Assembly: GCF_000340885.1 (NCBI RefSeq) | Contig: NC_020291.1 | Coordinates: forward strand, 1,673,001 to 1,737,000 | Source: Clostridium saccharoperbutylacetonicum N1-4(HMT) | Lineage (GTDB): Bacteria > Bacillota > Clostridia > Clostridiales > Clostridiaceae | Direction of reading: 5' to 3' | Length of the DNA: 64,000 nucleotides | Shown here: positions 54,503 to 63,267 of the stretch, in pieces | Layout of the letters: the number at the start of each line of letters is the position of its first letter | Numbering within the stretch: the stretch's first letter is position 1 | Program-made: the position numbers and the translations under genes | The notes under the pieces: model-generated | What the model was told of the DNA's origin: nothing | The model's input: only the letters and a program-made list of their open reading frames with translations | Database searches by the model: none

Positions 54503-55354
54503 ATGCTAAAGGAAATTAATTATTCGAATTTAAATTTAATATTTTTTCTCTGTGTAATGCTCATAGTTCTTCTTGCTTTAAGAGGGTATTTATTTCATAA
54601 AATAAATGAGAAAACCTTAGAAATAGCACAGGAAATAAGTATTGGCCAGGAAGAAATCCAAGAAGATTATGGAGATGTTATTACAACCAGTAATGGTACC
54701 TTAGCTGTTATGGCAGATGGACTTGGAAATAATGAAGCAGGAAGAATTTCAAGTATTACCTCAGTTAAAACCATAATAAAAATGTTTGAAGAAGAAGGAA
54801 GTAAGGATAGATTTCCTTATTTTTTTAAGAAAGCCTTTAATAAAGCAAATCTTGAAATCTTAAAAAGAGTTGAAAATGATAGAGGTGGAGCAAGTGTAAT
54901 GGCTGTAGCTGTAACCAATAATTTATTAAATTATGCTTTGGCTGGAGATGTGATGCTTGCAGTTTTTAGAAATAAAGAACTTATTAAATTAAGTAATGGA
55001 CATACAATAAGTGAATTAGCACAAAAAGAATACTATAAAGGTAAGCTTCAAAAAAAAGAAGCCCTTTATGCTATTAAAGAAAGAAAGCTGCTTTATTATA
55101 TTGGGCAGGAAGCCCTTGGAGATATAGAACTTTCTAAAACACCAATTAGGCTTAACAAAAATGACATAATTGTGATAATGACAAAAGGAGTATATGAAGG
55201 TTTAAGATGGACTGATTTTGAAAAAATCTTAGGAGATAAGAACTGTAATATAAATGAAAAATGTGAAATAATCATGGGAAATGTTGAAAATAACAATAAA
55301 AATAATAGCAATGGAAGTATTATACTTATGAAATGCAAAAGCAATGGTCGATGA
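54503..55354 (+). CDS. Membrane-anchored PP2C-like protein phosphatase
   Basis: 283 residues. One N-terminal membrane helix (LIFFLCVMLIVLLALRGYL, about 12-30), then a PP2C-fold domain: QEDYGD, VMADGLGNNEAGRISS (metal motif), GGASVMAVAV and ALAGDVMLAVFRN are present. Two later metal-site motifs differ from the consensus: SDG is TKG (IVIMTKGVYEGL), and the final GxDN is missing (SNGSIILMK). Activity is therefore uncertain. It may reverse the phosphorylation read by the adjacent FHA proteins. No kinase gene is visible in the window. Confidence 0.75.
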   Translation: MLKEINYSNLNLIFFLCVMLIVLLALRGYLFHKINEKTLEIAQEISIGQEEIQEDYGDVITTSNGTLAVMADGLGNNEAGRISSITSVKTIIKMFEEEGSKDRFPYFFKKAFNKANLEILKRVENDRGGASVMAVAVTNNLLNYALAGDVMLAVFRNKELIKLSNGHTISELAQKEYYKGKLQKKEALYAIKERKLLYYIGQEALGDIELSKTPIRLNKNDIIVIMTKGVYEGLRWTDFEKILGDKNCNINEKCEIIMGNVENNNKNNSNGSIILMKCKSNGR

Positions 55355-55474
55355 GCAATGAGCAATGCTCAATTGTCAATGGAACTACATTATTAAGCAT
55401 TGATAATTGAAAATTATTAGAGTCCATTGATCATTGAAAATTGACAATTGAATAACAAGGTTAGGGTGAAGATA
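55355..55474. repeat. TCAATTGTCAATG-type repeats between the two PP2C genes
   Basis: GAGCAATGCTCAATTGTCAA, ATTGATAATTGAAAATT and CCATTGATCATTGAAAATTG fill the gap and can pair with each other, ending in the next ribosome binding site (TTAGGGTGA). Confidence 0.6.
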
Positions 55475-57325
55475 ATGAGGAAGCTAAACTCAAAATTTAA
55501 TACAAGTTTTGTATCAGAAGAAGGAACGTATCTGCAAAATAAAGATTATTTTGCATTTGTTGAATTAGATAATTATGCATGTTATGTAATAGCTGATGGA
55601 ATAGATGAAGATAAAGACTTAGAAAGTGCTAAGCTTGCTGTAACAACATTTATAAAAAACTTTTCAGCAAGACCTACCATGAATAGATTCTTCTTAAGAA
55701 AATATTTAAGGGATGTGAACAGTGAATTAATTGGAAGCAGCAGAAATGTAAGATTAAAGGCTTCAATTACTGTAGTTGTAACTAATTATAGTAAAGTAAT
55801 TTATTCGGTTATAGGAAACACTAGATTTTATTATTTCAAAGATGGCTACTTAAAACATAAAAGTAAGGACCAATCTTTAGCTCAAAATTTAGTAGATGAT
55901 GAAATGATTCCTCAAGATGCTATTGCAAAGCATTTTGAAAGAAATAATCTTTCCTCCTATTTAGGGCAAAGCAATTTAGGAAAGATATATATGTCAAAGA
56001 AAATTAAAGTCGCAGATGGAGATGTTTTTGCATTACTTACAAAAGGTGTATGGGAAAATTGTGATGGCAAGGAAATCGAAGATGCTTTAGAAGGTGCTAA
56101 GGAACCTAAGGAAGTCCTTGATAGCGTCGAAGATATGATTTTATCAAAGCAGCTAAAAGATATTGAAAATTACACCTTAGCTTTGACTTTTGTAGAAAAA
56201 GCATATTTAGATCCTAAAAGAAGCAAAAAGATAAAAATAGCAATAATAGTTGCAATACTCTTACTCTTAATTATAGCAATCGGGGTAGGGGCATTTATGA
56301 TATATAAAAATAAAAAAGAAAATGATATAGCTGCAATGAATAAGGCAAAAAATAATGCAGAACAATACATTCAAAATGGAAATATGGAAAAAGCAGAGGA
56401 AGAATATAAAAAAGCTTTAGATATAGCAGAAAAGTATAAGCTACCTGAAGAACAAGACTTAGATGATGATTATAAAGATACAGGAATAGTAATCGATGGA
56501 GATAAAGCTTTAGATGGAAAAAAATACGAAGATGCTCTTGATAAATATGTACTTGCCTTGGAAAAGGCAGGAGATGCAGAAAATATTGAAAGAAGTTATG
56601 TGTTAAAAAAGATGGATTTAGCAAAGCAGGCTATAAAGATTGCAGATTTATTAACCTTAGGAGATAAGCAAGTAGAAAATGCAGATTTAGATGGAGCTTT
56701 AGGGAATTATCTACAAGCTAAAGATTTGGCAATAGATGCAAATTTAAAGGATGAAAAGAAAGAAGCTATGGATAAAATCCAAAAGATTTATGATCAAAAA
56801 GGAGCAGATGCTAAGCAAAAGAAGGCTGATGATGATAAGGCAGCAGCAGATGCTAAGCAGGCAGCTGATGATCAGAAAAAACAACAAGACGATGCAGCTA
56901 AAAAAGCAGAAGATGATAAGAAAGCTGCTAAGGATAGCGAAGCAAAAGCCATAGATTTAAGAAAAAATGGAGATTTAAAATATACAGCAGGAGACTATGT
57001 AAGTGCAAAAATGTACTATGCATTAGCTAAGGAAGCTTTTGAACAAGCTAATGATAACAGCTTAGCCGATGAATTAGTGGAAAAAATAGCACTTATGGAT
57101 AAAAAAATTAATGAAACTTCAGATAAGAAAAGTGAAGCAGATAAATACAAGGCAGAAGCTGATAAAAAATATTCAGCAGGAGATACAAGCTCTGCCAAGG
57201 TACTTTACCTTTTAGCCAAAGACGTATATAGCAGCTTGGGAGATGCAGATGATGTAACAAAGGTAACTGAAAAAATAGCTGCAATTGATCAAGTAACAGC
57301 AAAAGCCCAACCTACAGCAAAATAA
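55475..57325 (+). CDS. Degenerate PP2C fused to membrane helix and TPR-like tail
   Basis: About 616 residues. Residues 1-240 have the PP2C outline (VIADGIDED, ASITVVVTNYSKVIYSVIGN, VFALLTKGVWEN) but lack most metal ligands: the GD of the core sheet is GN and SDG is TKG, so this is probably a pseudophosphatase. One membrane helix follows (IAIIVAILLLLIIAIGVGAF, about 253-275), then an external or cytoplasmic tail of TPR-like repeats (AEQYIQNGNMEKAEEEYKKA, DKYVLALEKAGD, GNYLQAKDLA) broken by an Ala/Asp/Lys coiled coil (about 445-495) and two more repeats (DYVSAKMYYALAKEAFEQ, DTSSAKVLYLLAKDVYSS). ATG 55475 follows AGGGTGA. A likely scaffold between signal and apparatus. Confidence 0.7.
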   Translation: MRKLNSKFNTSFVSEEGTYLQNKDYFAFVELDNYACYVIADGIDEDKDLESAKLAVTTFIKNFSARPTMNRFFLRKYLRDVNSELIGSSRNVRLKASITVVVTNYSKVIYSVIGNTRFYYFKDGYLKHKSKDQSLAQNLVDDEMIPQDAIAKHFERNNLSSYLGQSNLGKIYMSKKIKVADGDVFALLTKGVWENCDGKEIEDALEGAKEPKEVLDSVEDMILSKQLKDIENYTLALTFVEKAYLDPKRSKKIKIAIIVAILLLLIIAIGVGAFMIYKNKKENDIAAMNKAKNNAEQYIQNGNMEKAEEEYKKALDIAEKYKLPEEQDLDDDYKDTGIVIDGDKALDGKKYEDALDKYVLALEKAGDAENIERSYVLKKMDLAKQAIKIADLLTLGDKQVENADLDGALGNYLQAKDLAIDANLKDEKKEAMDKIQKIYDQKGADAKQKKADDDKAAADAKQAADDQKKQQDDAAKKAEDDKKAAKDSEAKAIDLRKNGDLKYTAGDYVSAKMYYALAKEAFEQANDNSLADELVEKIALMDKKINETSDKKSEADKYKAEADKKYSAGDTSSAKVLYLLAKDVYSSLGDADDVTKVTEKIAAIDQVTAKAQPTAK

Positions 57326-57346
57326 AATTTAAACGCAGGTGAAAAT

Positions 57347-58627
57347 ATGGATGATAGAATTTATGAAAAATTAAATGAAATAAAAGACTTAAAGGATAGA
57401 GTGTTGCTAAAACAAATAATGAATAGTGTGTTTGAAGCTTTAGAGGAGCATTCAAATAATAAGGTATATGAATTAGAAAAGAGAGTATTTAGTGAGTTAC
57501 CTTATATCAAGGAAAAGTATAATGTTTATTCAACTATTGTAAAAAGAGATAGATATGATGTTACAGAAGACTTTTTATTTCCAATGATTAAAGAAGATCT
57601 AGAAGATAAGGTATATGCTGCTGAAGAAATTCAGCAGTCCCTTGAAGCTAAGGAACATAAAAATTTATTTAAGATTTACATTAAAGGCGATTACTCCACT
57701 TATAAGAAATTTCTTGAAGAAAGCTTTAAGTTAAAAGGAGTAATTAAAACAGATAAAAAGACACATGAAGCCTATTTTACAGTTGCTCAAAATTGTGAAT
57801 ACAAAAATATAGTATACAAATTATATAAAGGCTTCATAAATAGCAACATAGCTTGGACAACAATAAATAATCCATATATTCATAAGTTTGCAAATGTTAT
57901 TTTAACAGGCTGTGAAGATAGCATTGAAGAAGAGGAAAACATTACTTCAATAGAAGTGGATTTTCAGGAATATAGTGAGTTTATAGAATATGACATGATG
58001 CCACTTTGGAATGTAAGAGAGTTAATCTTAAAAGGTGATGGCTTCCCAATACCTTGCATTGATAAGGTTGGCTATGAACACAATATTTCAATTGAAAAAG
58101 AAGGAATAAATAACGGCTATTTAGTTGATCATGAAAATGAAGCTATTGACGGGGTTACCTTTACTAAAAAAGCTGTAGTAATTGCTTCAAATATTGATAA
58201 AGCAGTAGAGTGGAAATTATTAAGCATTATAGGCAGTGATAAAAATAGTAAGAAAAAGTATGAACACGAGCTTATGAGTAATGAAGTTAATATAAATTTT
58301 TCTAATAAGTTAGCTTTTGATAAAGCTTATACTATAAAGACAAAAACAGAGCTTGCAAGGCTTATAAATTCCTTTAAAGCAGCAAAATATCTGAATTTTA
58401 AAGAGGTTGTTTTAATGGAAGAGACTTTAGAGGAAGACAAGGAGACTTATGAAGTTAATGATTTTATCATTGATGAAATAAGAGAAGATAAAATAAAGAA
58501 AGTTCTTGTTTTATATTTTGAACCAATTGATAAAGAAAATTATTTAAACAAAGACATTTTAAGCTTTTTAGTTTCAGAAGTTCAATTTATTTATCCAGAA
58601 TACAGATGTGAAGGAAGATTAATATGA
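57347..58627 (+). CDS. Unrecognised cluster protein (426 aa)
   Basis: 426 residues, acidic, soluble, mixed alpha/beta, with no recognisable motif. It begins with a helical segment (EKLNEIKDLKDRVLLKQIM) and shows strand-rich regions (KNLFKIYIKGDYSTYKKFLE; NKKVVVIASNIDKAV-like). It overlaps the next gene by four bases (ATGA), so the two are made together in equal amounts. Position between the phosphatase and Hsp70 genes of the injection cluster suggests a baseplate or assembly factor. That is inference only. Confidence 0.55.
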   Translation: MDDRIYEKLNEIKDLKDRVLLKQIMNSVFEALEEHSNNKVYELEKRVFSELPYIKEKYNVYSTIVKRDRYDVTEDFLFPMIKEDLEDKVYAAEEIQQSLEAKEHKNLFKIYIKGDYSTYKKFLEESFKLKGVIKTDKKTHEAYFTVAQNCEYKNIVYKLYKGFINSNIAWTTINNPYIHKFANVILTGCEDSIEEEENITSIEVDFQEYSEFIEYDMMPLWNVRELILKGDGFPIPCIDKVGYEHNISIEKEGINNGYLVDHENEAIDGVTFTKKAVVIASNIDKAVEWKLLSIIGSDKNSKKKYEHELMSNEVNINFSNKLAFDKAYTIKTKTELARLINSFKAAKYLNFKEVVLMEETLEEDKETYEVNDFIIDEIREDKIKKVLVLYFEPIDKENYLNKDILSFLVSEVQFIYPEYRCEGRLI

Positions 58628-59322
58628 ATTATATTTGGGAAGCATTGTTAAAAGCAGATAAAGAAAAGATTCCCAGAGGGGATATTAAATTTATACCTGC
58701 AGAAATCTATAGTCCCTATATTGAAGTTGCATTAGAGCATCTTAATTCAGTTTCCCTTCCAGAGGATAAAGTTATTGAAGTAAATCAATACTATAGATTT
58801 TATGAAGTTTTCAAGGATTTATTTAATATAAATGTTCAGGAAAGCAGGGAATTTAGAGAAGTTCTTTTAGATATTTTGTTACATTACCTAGGAGAATTAG
58901 ATTTAAAGCAGGGTTTAAATAAAACAGAGATATATAAAAGGTTTTTATATAAGGATATATTAAACGAGGTTTATGGAGAAAAGCTAGCAAAGGATATAAG
59001 GAGTTTTGATAATAAGGAAAGGGATGTTTTATTAAATGGTTTCGTTACCTTATATAAAACTGGTACTTCGATTCAGCTGCTAAAAAAAATTATCAAGGAA
59101 ATCTTTAAAAACAGCATAGTTTATTTGAATAAAGATAAACCCAAAAGTATCTATATTTATTTAGATGAAGTGAAAGAAAAGAAACTTGAAAATAAAATAG
59201 AAGTTGTTTTAGAAACTTTTTTACCTATTAATATGGAGCCCTTTATATTTTGGGATAAGCATTTTGGAATTATTGGACTTGATTATACTATGAGAATTAA
59301 TGAGATAGTTATGGTGGAATAG
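58624..59322 (+). CDS. Unrecognised cluster protein (232 aa), coupled to the preceding gene
   Basis: 232 residues. First half helical (ELDLKQGLNKTEIYKRFLYK); last quarter strand-like (KPKSIYIYLDEVKEKKLENK ... FIFWDKHFGIIGLDYTMRIN). The late proline-plus-aromatic stretch PFIFWDKHFGIIGLDYTM is reminiscent of the end of baseplate wedge proteins, but I cannot assign it. Coupled to the 426-aa gene; followed by an inverted-repeat gap. Confidence 0.55.
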   Translation: MNYIWEALLKADKEKIPRGDIKFIPAEIYSPYIEVALEHLNSVSLPEDKVIEVNQYYRFYEVFKDLFNINVQESREFREVLLDILLHYLGELDLKQGLNKTEIYKRFLYKDILNEVYGEKLAKDIRSFDNKERDVLLNGFVTLYKTGTSIQLLKKIIKEIFKNSIVYLNKDKPKSIYIYLDEVKEKKLENKIEVVLETFLPINMEPFIFWDKHFGIIGLDYTMRINEIVMVE

Positions 59323-59410
59323 CAATGGTCAATTATCAATGCTCAAGGATAAATTATGGAGTAATAACTGACGATTGATAATTGAAGATTGGCCATTGAT
59401 TTTAGGAGGA
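59323..59410. repeat. TCAATTATCAATG inverted repeat before the Hsp70 gene
   Basis: CAATGGTCAATTATCAATG and ATTGATAATTGA...TTGGCCATTG form a long interrupted stem across about 50 bases, ending in the AGGAGGATG site. Confidence 0.65.
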
Positions 59411-59414
59411 TGAA

Positions 59415-62033
59415 ATGAGTTTATATTCATATAAGCTGCATAAGAGCAGTGAGGGGACAGGCAGAAAAACTAAATATAGAGAAAAAGATTTAAGACTCAT
59501 GACTACTTTTCAGTTAAGAGAAATATGTAACAAAGAAAAGTTAGTAAAGAGTATAATGAATCCTCTTGATAAAGAAGAACTTGTAAGGCTCATAATGAAG
59601 TATAGGGGAGAAAAAGATTTAAAGCTTATAAAAAAACATCAAGCTGGTGGAGTTGAAAGACTTGAGAGTTTTTTAGGAAGAAGTAAAAAGGAACTAATTA
59701 AAAATAACAATATAGATTATCCAGGAAAGCTTACAATATATGAAGCTTTAGCTCTTGAAATTTATGACAACTATATTTTGAAGAGTAAGGAAAAGCTTGA
59801 AGAATGCAATGTACTTTTAGTTGATAACAATTATAAAGTATGCACTATCTTTAATATAAAAAAATTAATTCAAAATAATAAAGAAGAATATTATTTAACG
59901 AAGAGTGAATTTATAGAAGCACAGGAGTCAGAGAGCAAGCATTATAGCCTTTTGTTCTTTTCAGAAAAGGATTCAGAGCTGCTTTATGATATTTATGAAA
60001 ATAATGTTGTTGAAAAGGATCATATTTTAAGCTTTATTTCACTACCTATTCTTCAATTTGAAGTAAAGCCTTTAGTAGAAACAAAAATGCCTTTAGCTAT
60101 TGATTTCGGAACTTCAAATACAACAGCTGGAATTTATATAGATAAAGAAATCTTTCCAGGGTTAAAGGAAACTGAAACTGATAGTGAAAGTTACGAAGAT
60201 GATAGAGTAAAATTCGTTAAGCTAATAAATGAAACTAAAGAAAATATTGAAATAACACCCCTTATACCAAGTGTTGTAGGAGTTAAAAATATAAGGGATG
60301 CTGAAATTGAATATGTTTTTGGCTATGAGGCAATGCTGGAGTCTAGAAGAAGATATGTTGAAGATGGAATGAGTTTATTTTATGACATAAAGAGATGGAT
60401 AAGTGATTTTGAAAAAGAAGAAAAAGTTATAGATGTAAAGGAAAAAACAACCTTTATAAAAAGAAAAGAAATTATAAAGGCTTACTTAGAATACATTATA
60501 GCTTTAGCGCAGCAGAGGTTTAAATGTAAATTTAAAAACATTTATATATCATGTCCATCAAAACAAAAATATAAATTCCATACTTTATTTAAAGATATTT
60601 TAAGAGATTATACCGTTGAAAGTGAAAATATTTTAGAAGAAAGTGCAGCAGTACTTTACAATACTATTTCTGAGTTAATTGAAAAAAAGAAATATGTACA
60701 AGGAGAATGGTACAAGGCTCTTATTATAGATTGCGGAGGTGGAACCACAGATCTTACTGGCTGTAGCTTTAGAATTTCCAACAGCAGAGTTTCTTACAAG
60801 TTAGATATTGAAACCTCTTATGAAAATGGTGATACAGATTTTGGAGGAAATAATCTTACCTTTAGAATAATGCAGTTTATAAAAATTCTAATGGCAAATG
60901 AGTTAGTTAATAAGGATAAAAGCATTAAAAAAGCTATAATAGATGAATTTAAAATAGATGTATTTAGATTTGTTGATAAGAATGGAATAAAGGAACTATA
61001 TGAAACCTTAAATGAAGAATATGAAAAGGCAGAAAGCATTATACCAACAAAATTTCAACTGTATGAAACAAGAAGTAAAGAAGATTACTGCAAGGTTAGA
61101 AGTAATTATTATTTCTTATTTGATTTGGCAGAAGAAGTTAAAAAGCTATTCTTTTCAAATCCAGATATGTTGAAGGTAATTTTAGCACCAGAAGGAATTA
61201 AAATTTCTGAAGAAAATTTAATTAACTTTGATAAGTGGAAATTATCTTATATGAATAGAGGAAAGCTTGAAGTAGTTAAGGAAGCACCAAGTGTTTCACT
61301 AAGCATATATGAAATAACAACTTTAATTAAAGGCGATGTCTACAGCATAATAAAGAAATTTTTAGAAAAGTTATATGAAAATGATGAGCTTTACGATTAT
61401 TCATTAATTAAACTAACTGGACAATCTTGTAAGGTGGACATCTTTAGAGATGCTTTAAAAGAATTTATACCAGGAAGAATAATTGAAATAAATAAGAGCA
61501 AAAAAGAAACAAAAGAAGAATATGAATTAAAACTAGCATGTCTTAAAGGTTCTTTGAAATACTTATATGCTAAAAACTTTGGATATGCAGACATAAATAT
61601 AGAAAGTAAAACACCAACACTTCCATATGTCTTAACTGCTTATACTCACACAGGAGAGCAAAAGACCTTAATAAAAGGAAGAGAAATAAATAAAGGCTTT
61701 ATATCAAGATTTATGGATAGGATTCTTCTTAAATTATATTTAAAGGATAGTCATGATAAGGTTAAGTTCGAATATGATTATCAATTTAATGAAGAAGAAT
61801 TAGAAAAAGCAAATGCAGAAATAATAGGAGAAAAATTTCCTATTAATCAACATGAAACAGACAATATTGAAAACAATGAAGTTAAGTTTTTTGTATGGGA
61901 AGAAGAAGAGCTTTGGGGCTTTTATGTATTAGCTATTTTAAGGAAAGATGAAGAGCTATATATAGGAAAGGAAAAGTTCTTCTATTTTGAAAATGATAAG
62001 TGGGAAGAAAACTTTTTCGACGGAAGAAAGTAA
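59415..62033 (+). CDS. Divergent Hsp70 (DnaK-like) with N-terminal SAP-like helix pair
   Basis: 872 residues, much longer than DnaK. Residues 25-65 (LMTTFQLREICNKEKLVKSI...KEELVRLIMKYRG) resemble a SAP-type helix-extended-helix. The actin-like ATPase domain runs from phosphate-1 LAIDFGTSNTTAGIYID (about 227-243), through phosphate-2 LIIDCGGGTTDLTG (about 435-448), to an adenosine motif LIKLTGQSCKVD (about 663). Between them is an insertion not found in DnaK. The usual beta-sandwich substrate domain is not recognisable; the end is acidic and aromatic (WEEEELWGFYVLAIL). With the J-domain protein it forms an apparent chaperone pair for this cluster. Confidence 0.8.
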   Translation: MSLYSYKLHKSSEGTGRKTKYREKDLRLMTTFQLREICNKEKLVKSIMNPLDKEELVRLIMKYRGEKDLKLIKKHQAGGVERLESFLGRSKKELIKNNNIDYPGKLTIYEALALEIYDNYILKSKEKLEECNVLLVDNNYKVCTIFNIKKLIQNNKEEYYLTKSEFIEAQESESKHYSLLFFSEKDSELLYDIYENNVVEKDHILSFISLPILQFEVKPLVETKMPLAIDFGTSNTTAGIYIDKEIFPGLKETETDSESYEDDRVKFVKLINETKENIEITPLIPSVVGVKNIRDAEIEYVFGYEAMLESRRRYVEDGMSLFYDIKRWISDFEKEEKVIDVKEKTTFIKRKEIIKAYLEYIIALAQQRFKCKFKNIYISCPSKQKYKFHTLFKDILRDYTVESENILEESAAVLYNTISELIEKKKYVQGEWYKALIIDCGGGTTDLTGCSFRISNSRVSYKLDIETSYENGDTDFGGNNLTFRIMQFIKILMANELVNKDKSIKKAIIDEFKIDVFRFVDKNGIKELYETLNEEYEKAESIIPTKFQLYETRSKEDYCKVRSNYYFLFDLAEEVKKLFFSNPDMLKVILAPEGIKISEENLINFDKWKLSYMNRGKLEVVKEAPSVSLSIYEITTLIKGDVYSIIKKFLEKLYENDELYDYSLIKLTGQSCKVDIFRDALKEFIPGRIIEINKSKKETKEEYELKLACLKGSLKYLYAKNFGYADINIESKTPTLPYVLTAYTHTGEQKTLIKGREINKGFISRFMDRILLKLYLKDSHDKVKFEYDYQFNEEELEKANAEIIGEKFPINQHETDNIENNEVKFFVWEEEELWGFYVLAILRKDEELYIGKEKFFYFENDKWEENFFDGRK

Positions 62034-62335
62034 AATAGTTCACAGGTTACAATTTACAGTTTACAGTTAGGAGCTGGCGCGTTCGGGATTTTGAAGTACT
62101 ACTTACAGTTGTTGGCTAGCACGGCTGGGTTTTAGAATTAAAAATGAAATACGGCTCACATGCGTTTGCTGGATAAGTGATTCACACCAAATCATTTTTT
62201 TAGGATGTTAATTCGTATACACGAATTAACTAAGTTCGAATAACCAAATTCAAGATTTGGATTCTCACTTATCTACTTGAGAATTTGCTTGCGGAATGCG
62301 GGTTAAGGGGATTTTGAAGACGAGGAGGGAAAAAG
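62034..62335. other. Gap with repeats and a second structured module
   Basis: 302 bases: AACTGTAAAC-type repeats at 62040-62066, unclassified sequence, then the multi-hairpin module (62172-62273) and GGAGGG before the next start. No coding frame. Confidence 0.55.
62172..62280 (+). repeat. Second structured module, copy B
   Basis: GATAAGTGA (62172-62180) pairs with TCACTTATC (62265-62273); inside are GTTAATTCGT / ACGAATTAAC (62207-62216 with 62221-62230) and CCAAAT / ATTTGG (62244-62249 with 62255-62260), an open multi-branch shape. Its unpaired parts (GATTCACACCAAATCA, TAAGTTCGAATAACC) match the insertion at 44045-44139, where the main stem is GTTAACTCAT / ATGAGTTAAC. Confidence 0.65.
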
Positions 62336-63115
62336 GTGTTTCAAAATAATTATCCACTATTTAATGGTGGAAGGCTTTTGAAAATAGAAATGCTTGAGGA
62401 GCTTAGGGATTTTCCTAGAGAATTTTTTAATGCACAGTTTAGGGAATACTCCAATGGAATAATTTCTGGATGCGATATTGAAGTTTCTGATGATTATATA
62501 AAGTTGACAAAAGGAATAATAAAATATCAAGGGGTTCTTTATCTTTTAAAGGAAGAAAAAAAGATTGAATATGTCTGTAACAATAAGCTTATGCTTGTAA
62601 AAATAAAATTTCTGCCTGAGAAATTGGAAAGTGATTTTAAAATAAATTCAACTGAAATAAGTTTAACGGATAAATTAGAACTTAGAGAAGATGAAATTGA
62701 AATCTGTAGGTTTAAATTAAGAAGTGGTGCAAAGCTTAGAATTAATCATACGGATTTCACAGACTTGAGCACTGAATATGATACAGTAAATACAATTTAT
62801 GCACCTTATGCTGCTTGTGGAGATACCAGTTTAAATCCTGAGATTTTAAGAAGGTTTGGGAGAGAAGCCTTAAGCTGTAATTTAAATGAAGCTTGGGATA
62901 TATCATTTGCTATGCTTTGTGTTCAAAGTAAAGAAGCAATTCAAAAAGAAATAATAGTAAGTTATCTTATGAACAAGTTAGGAATTGAGTTTAAGGAATA
63001 TGGGAATGAGGAGCTATACAACTATCTTTTAGAAGTACTGAGAAGCGTGAAAGATGGAAGAGATAGAAATGGACATAGAGGCAGTGGAAGATTTAAAAAG
63101 ATACTAATTGATTAG
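62336..63115 (+). CDS. Predicted baseplate or fibre-attachment protein
   Basis: 259 residues. The N-terminal third (PLFNGGRLLKIEMLEELRDF, GIISGCDIEVSDDYIKLTKG, IIKYQGVLYLL) has the layout found at the head of many tail-fibre/baseplate-attachment proteins: an opening loop, a helix, then G-I-I-x-G-C/L and a K/P-G-I-I-K-Y-x-G strand pair. The C-terminal part is helical. It lies just before the VgrG-like gene. GTG start after GGAGGG. Resemblance is by pattern only. Confidence 0.5.
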   Translation: MFQNNYPLFNGGRLLKIEMLEELRDFPREFFNAQFREYSNGIISGCDIEVSDDYIKLTKGIIKYQGVLYLLKEEKKIEYVCNNKLMLVKIKFLPEKLESDFKINSTEISLTDKLELREDEIEICRFKLRSGAKLRINHTDFTDLSTEYDTVNTIYAPYAACGDTSLNPEILRRFGREALSCNLNEAWDISFAMLCVQSKEAIQKEIIVSYLMNKLGIEFKEYGNEELYNYLLEVLRSVKDGRDRNGHRGSGRFKKILID

Positions 63116-63267
63116 CAAGTCTCAAGGATTAATCGTCAAATTTTAACGATCAATTAATGAGAATATAGAAATATAAAATTCAAAAACAATGAGATCTTTA
63201 TATTTAGATTTAATTATAGAGTTTTAAGGAGAATCAAAACAATAAGGAAGGGATTGATGTAATTTTG

